NCBI GenBank assembly: GCA_032358165.1
Contig: JAALGY010000015.1
Coordinates: forward strand, 1,364,001-1,428,000
Origin: Diplosphaera chodatii
Lineage: Eukaryota > Chlorophyta > Trebouxiophyceae > Prasiolales > Stichococcaceae
Reading direction: 5' to 3'
DNA length: 64,000 nucleotides
The first letter of the stretch is position 1, and each line of letters starts with the position of its first letter. The notes beneath the pieces are model-generated. The model ran no database searches. It was not told the DNA's origin and saw only the letters and a program-made list of their open reading frames with translations. A program made the position numbers and the translations under genes. This document shows positions 59,401 through 64,000 of the stretch, piece by piece.

Positions 59401-60800
59401 TCGTCACGGTAGATGATGAAGTTGTCAGCAGCAACCAGCACACCGCCCGGCCCGTCTCCACCGCCAGGCACCGGAATGAGCAGGTTGGCGCCGTTGTCAA
59501 TCGGCTCGCTCCACTTCCGCAGCACGTGGTTCAAGCCCAGGTCCAGCTCGTAGTATGTCAGGTGCTTCTGTGCCTGTGACGCCGCCTCGCCGGAGGGATC
59601 CTGTGCAGACACATCGTGCCAGCTTCCCATTTGGGCTCGTGCCTGCTGGCTGCTACAGCACCCTGAGGACAGCAGGCAGCCTGAACAAGCCAGCCTGTGT
59701 TCCACAGGCAATCACAGAACAGGTGACTCTGCACCGGCAGATGGGAATGCGGCATACACAGTCAATAAATACACGTCCCGTGCCGTCAGCACCTGGTCAG
59801 CATCTGAGTAGTCAAGCTCGATGGCTGCAAAGATGGGGTTATCAAAACCGCAGTCCAGCCCCACGATGTCAAAGGTGATGTTGTGCGATTTGTGTGCCTC
59901 CAGAGGGCTGGAGATGGTCAAGTTTGCTGCTGAGTCACGGTTCAAAACATAAACCTGCAGACAACATGAAAATTGTTATTAATACAGTATCCTTACGCAT
60001 GCATCTCGAGGTACAACACAGCATCGCACTGCTGCGCATGACAGGCTGTTGGCATGCCGTACATTGCACGCACCAGCTTTTGCTTCTCGACAGCCCCGAT
60101 CATGCAGGCACGCCCCTTGGGGTCAACAGCAAGGTACTCGCCCGGCACAATACGGCGGCAGCCTGACTTGCCGAACGTCTCTTGGTGCACCTGCAGCACG
60201 GTTGACCCCTTTGCACATAGATTTGCAGGCAATTGACATCAGCTGCAGACACTAGCACCTGGGTGTCAGCCAAGTCAGAGGATTCCGGAGGCATGCCCCA
60301 CCTTGATGAAGCTGTTCTTTTCCTTGGAGTATTCCAGGATGACGATGCGACCAGAGTCGGAGCCTACAATGATGTAGTCACGGTTCCCGCCCGTCAGCCG
60401 GAACGGCACCAGTGCCCGGATCTGGCCAAACACTTCCGTTGCAACGATCGTCTGCATCTTGCCCGACTCATCAGGCCGCAGCAGCTCCAAGACCTTGCCA
60501 CGGGAGACGATGATCTCCTGGGCCTTCGGGCCCGAGAAGTTGCCATAGATGGCCCTCTGCGCCACCCCATCACACCGGCTCAGCAGCGAGCACTGGCTCA
60601 AGCCGTTGTCGAGTAACACACGTGAGCGGAGCACAACCTGACATGCATGCATTGCTGCATACTGCAAGCTATGTCGCCGCCTGAGTAGTCCTGCCGGTCA
60701 GACCGTTGCATGGCGACGGCAAGAGCAAAGAGATTTGCAGCACACCACGGCTGACCTGTATGCCCGACGCCCGGCTGAGCGTCAAGGAATATAAGAACAT
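53480..60800 (-). CDS. SF3B3: Splicing factor 3B subunit 3 (SAP130)
   Basis: Three-beta-propeller scaffold of the U2 snRNP SF3b complex. Exon 1 (ATG 60800) encodes [15 protein letters not shown]. The protein then follows SF3B3 throughout: [286 protein letters not shown] and [20 protein letters not shown]. More than twenty exons cover 7.3 kb, the longest gene in the window. Introns 59165-59009 and 57899-57795 use GC donors. Stop TGA 53482-53480. Confidence 0.97.
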
Positions 60801-61357
60801 ACTGCTACCCCCTGAAGAGCTGCCGCCTCAGGCAGCCCCAGCTGCCGCCGCTTGCTTAGGAGGCCATCATCATGTCTGCATGCTGCTGGAACAGCATGCA
60901 GCCATGACAAGCTTCTGGTCGCTGGCCAGTCTGAAGCGCTAGTGAAGCACTGACACTGGCAGCTGTGCTCTGCTGTAATGCGATGGCCTCTCCGAGCAGC
61001 TCGGGCAGCACGGCAACAGTCTGATGAGCTTGGAAAGTCGACGCCTCGACAGGCACGGCTATCACAGCAGCCACAGCTCGATGGTACAGTTTGGGACCTT
61101 CGTACAACGGAACACTCGAGTGTGACCTGAAATGATGGCTTGTGCAAATCATGACTGCAATGAGTCCTACTGACTCAACACCCCTTAGGTCATGATTAGG
61201 TGCCGCAGTCCAGATTTACCGCGGCTACAGCCCCAATCCAATGTGATGCCTATGCTCGAAGACAGGCTTTGAAGCTCCAGCTGTGGCTTGCAGCCCTGCA
61301 GAGATGAGGCTCGCTTATACAGGACTCTAGACCACTTGGTCTGCCCCTGGCCGGCAT
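60801..61357. other. Intergenic region, SF3B3 5' side and THP3 3' side
   Basis: 557 bp between two minus-strand genes; holds the SF3B3 promoter and the THP3-like 3' UTR. No other feature supported. Confidence 0.35.
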
Positions 61358-63459
61358 TCAGCTGCCGCGCCTGGAGCAGTCCAGGACCTGCGTGCGCTTA
61401 TTGACCGCCATTCCCCACTGCTCCAGAATGTCTGCGGCCTGCGCCGCCAAGCGTCAACTCAGAGTGAGTTCACCGGTGATTCCCACGGCGCCGTGACAAC
61501 TAACAGTCATGCTGGATTGATACCCGCTGCACACCTGGTCAACAGACTCCAGCCCGAGCTGCAGCGAAACAAAGTCCAGCGGCAGGCTTAGCGCATAGGC
61601 AGAGGCCATTGCCGCCGCGCCACGCCGCTGCAGACGACCCGCCAGACCGTCCATCAGGAACGGGGACATGCGAGGCGCGTCCACATACAGTGACGTGAAG
61701 ACGCTGTAGTCGCTCAAAAAGAATGCCTTACACACCTGCATGGTCAGCCACAGGTTGCGCTTGCATTGCACCTTCCCGCAGCAGAACAGCAGAGCGAAGC
61801 AGAAGCACTGCAGTCAGAGCGATGCGACTTCTAAACTGCGGCCGGAGCTGTGAGACAGCTGGCCCTTGCTGTGCAAGGCAGGCTGCATAGGCGAGGTTGC
61901 CAGGCACTTATTGGTGAATAACAACGAGGAGCTGTGACTGCCAAACCAGAGACTTGCAGTTCCACGAGCCAGGGTCCCACCAGCAGGGCATGTTGTGTGA
62001 AGCTGTGGTCCAGAAGGGCCAGGTGCGCCTGGTCCCGAAGCTCTGCCTGCAGAGGGAGTGCCAAACCATGGTTCGAAGCCACGCATGGCAACCAGACGTA
62101 CTATGCGCACTATGGCACCAAGTACAACCTGCCATGTTGGTTGGCTGCAATTGCAAGTGCCATATTTGGGGTGGCATGCCTGAAAAGGTCGCGCTCCCAG
62201 GGAGCATGCGTGCAGCAATCTGTACGCAGCAAACTCGTGGGCACTGGTTGCCACTGTTTCGCCCTCGCCAACCTGCACAGTGTAAGTTGGCTTCGCAAAC
62301 GTTTCATATGTTTTAGCATCCAACCCTGGTGCGATGTACAGGGTCCATTGTGGCTTCTTCAAGGCGTTCACCGCCAAGTGAACAGTGACATAGCCACAGG
62401 TGCCACAGACCTGCTCCGGATATAGCTGTTTGAGCACCGATTGGCACTGATTGAACTCAGCCCAGTCTGACACCTCAATGGCAATACGGGCGTGCGTCTC
62501 ATAAATTTCCACGGCAGTCATGTCTCGAATGTGCTGTACAGTAAGATCCTGCAATACCACAGAGTCACATCTCCGCATTATTCTTTCAGAACAGGAACGA
62601 CATGATGACACAGGGTGCTGCCGTGCACCTGCCGCATACTCTTTAGCTGCTCGCACACGTACACATACTGCACAATGCCCTGCAGGCAGAAGGGCCACTT
62701 TCACAGCCTCGATGTTCAGCTGCTGGCACATTGCACGAAAGTGATCTTGCAGGCGTTACAGCATCTCACCACGAAAGCTGACCTGCTGCCACTTCGCTTT
62801 CAGCGCTGAGAGGGCGTGCTCCAGCACATGCGGAGGGCGCACTGTGTTGGCCGCCGGAGCGGCTGTCAGCCGCAGATACTGCTTCTCGAGCGCCGTGCTG
62901 GTGCCAAAGGCTGAGCCGCCCCGCTGCCTGACTGCCACCAGAGTATCTGCCTGCGGATGCAGGACAGCAGGTGTTTGCCTGCACTGACCAAAGTCTCAGG
63001 TGCGCCTAAGCTACAACTTGGACTGATGGTCACCTCGACTGACGTCAGTGATGCTGTGGCACCGGCTGCCTGAGCGGCGAACCGCTGTGCTCGCTCCGCG
63101 CGGCGCGCCCGCTCCTGTGGGTTCAGTGCGCTCACCGCCGCCCGCCCCAGCAGCCCAGCGGACCGTGCAGCAGGTGCTTCGACCGCGGTTGCCTGTGCAC
63201 AATGACATGCGGCACCGCTGCAGCCCCGCGTTGTTCTGCTGTCCTTGACAACAATCCAAGACGACAAGCTCTGTTCACTACAGCTTGAGCCTGGCACCTG
63301 GGGAACTGCGGCCTGCACGATAGCAAGTGGCTGCTTTGCATCTGCCAGCATCGCTTCAAGCTCCTGCAACCTCTCGAGACGCTTGCGCTTCTTGCTGCTC
63401 TTCTCAGGGTCCTTCACGCCCTTCTTGGCCTTTTGCTTTGGACTCTTGGAGGCACCCAT
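61358..63459 (-). CDS. THP3: SAC3/GANP-domain protein, THP3/LENG8-like
   Basis: PCI-type protein of the SAC3 family, close to yeast Thp3 and animal LENG8, which act with the CSN12-PCID2 module in mRNA splicing and export. The ATG at 63459 starts a very basic region ([38 protein letters not shown]), a likely nuclear signal. Then [53 protein letters not shown] and [20 protein letters not shown] with QLYPE (the signature E-T-H-A-R-x-A-x-E...E-F-N-Q-C-Q), [68 protein letters not shown] and [17 protein letters not shown]. The last exon gives [20 protein letters not shown], stop TGA 61360-61358. Some exon limits around 61830-62300 are unresolved. Confidence 0.82.
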
Positions 63460-64000
63460 GATGGAGCTGCGCTGCGGGATTGTCTACATGGCACAGGCCA
63501 CTGCAGGCGCCAGCACTTCGAATGTGATCCTACCCTGGTGAGTTATTGACCGTACAGCACACCCTGTGCATCACTCAGGGCAGGGATCCAGCAGATGGCC
63601 GTTGCATGCTCCTGCAGCAAGGCTGCTTTTGTCGATGGGTGCGCTAACCCCGCGTTTTGGATCAGCGCAAAGGACTACACCAGTTCGCGTTCGAGATCCT
63701 GCTGAAGTCTATATGCAAAGGTTCTGTCAGGTGCAAACGCAGCGCACCCTGCGGGCATCCTGCCCTGTACAGCCTCTCGAGATCTCTCCTGTTGGAGATT
63801 GCAGGTGCAGCTGATTTTCCGATGTCGCTACGGCAGCACAGGGCACAAAAACGACTGTGTGGTCTACAGGATGGCATGACTGGGCGCTGCCGGCATGGAA
63901 CGACTGAAGCGCCATCTGCAGGTGCAGCTGGGGTGACATGCATGCCCTCCTGCATTGCTGCTGCACTGGAAGAGTGCGAGCTAGTTGACTGGGACCTGCT
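63460..64000. other. Right-edge region, possible start of a plus-strand gene
   Basis: An ATG at 63489, 29 bp from the divergent THP3 start, opens MAQATAGASTSNVILPW and ends in a good donor (GTGAGT at 63539). A second open stretch after an acceptor at about 63731 could join it in frame. No family is recognised and the gene would run off the window, so I list it only as a possibility. Confidence 0.2.

Noticed and set aside
61814..62731. 305-codon minus-strand open frame
   Set aside because: It mixes true THP3/LENG8 exons with intron sequence read through by chance.

Overview
The window is nuclear DNA from a plant-lineage eukaryote, most likely a green alga of the Trebouxiophyceae. The gene set points there: a chloroplast TatC, a plastid-type IscA scaffold with a transit peptide, photorespiratory glycerate kinase, an RNR1-type organellar RNase, the plant DUF4057 family and a hydroxyproline arabinosyltransferase. 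Most genes are broken by many introns of about 100-200 bp, DNA is fairly GC-rich, coding regions carry Ala/Gln/Gly runs, and several 3' ends have the chlorophyte poly(A) motif TGTAA. The species call is inference; I could not compare it with any genome.

Twenty-five protein genes are supported by recognisable families. Left to right: RNR1-like RNase (-, runs off the left edge), DUF4057 protein (+), GATA zinc finger (+), TRM7/FTSJ1 tRNA methyltransferase (-), hydroxyproline O-arabinosyltransferase with a PAN/Apple-like stem (-), selenoprotein-K homologue with Cys (+), mitoribosomal CHCH protein mS37 (-), Nup93 (+), TatC (-), DDX6/Dhh1 helicase (+), plastid IscA (+), D-glycerate 3-kinase (+), IAH1-type esterase (-), proteasome ATPase Rpt4 (+), histidine phosphatase (-), mitochondrial GrpE (+), LSM1 (-), SOUL haem-binding protein (+), KAE1/OSGEP (-), UDP-glucose dehydrogenase (+), RPC7-like Pol III subunit (-), alpha/beta hydrolase (+), phosphoglycerate-mutase-like protein (-), SF3B3 (-), and THP3/LENG8 SAC3-domain protein (-).

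From about 13 to 53 kb the genes almost strictly alternate in strand, giving compact divergent promoter regions of roughly 370-770 bp and short convergent 3' gaps (131-480 bp). There is no operon or single pathway; the content is housekeeping, with loose groupings in mRNA decay (DDX6, LSM1), tRNA anticodon-loop modification (TRM7, KAE1), pre-mRNA processing and export (SF3B3, THP3, Nup93) and organelle function (RNR1, TatC, IscA, GrpE, mS37).

The most notable signal is in the splice sites. At least ten introns in nine genes can only be joined in frame, at the residue spacing of the conserved family, if the donor is GC rather than GT. Other points are a TRM7 start codon cut off from the rest of its gene by an intron directly after ATG, a decayed tRNA-Asp-like sequence in an esterase intron, a PAN/Apple module fused to an arabinosyltransferase, and an intronless divergent TatC/DDX6 pair in intron-dense surroundings. 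Exon ends given here were read by eye from conserved protein junctions and splice consensus; where a start or exon is unresolved I say so.
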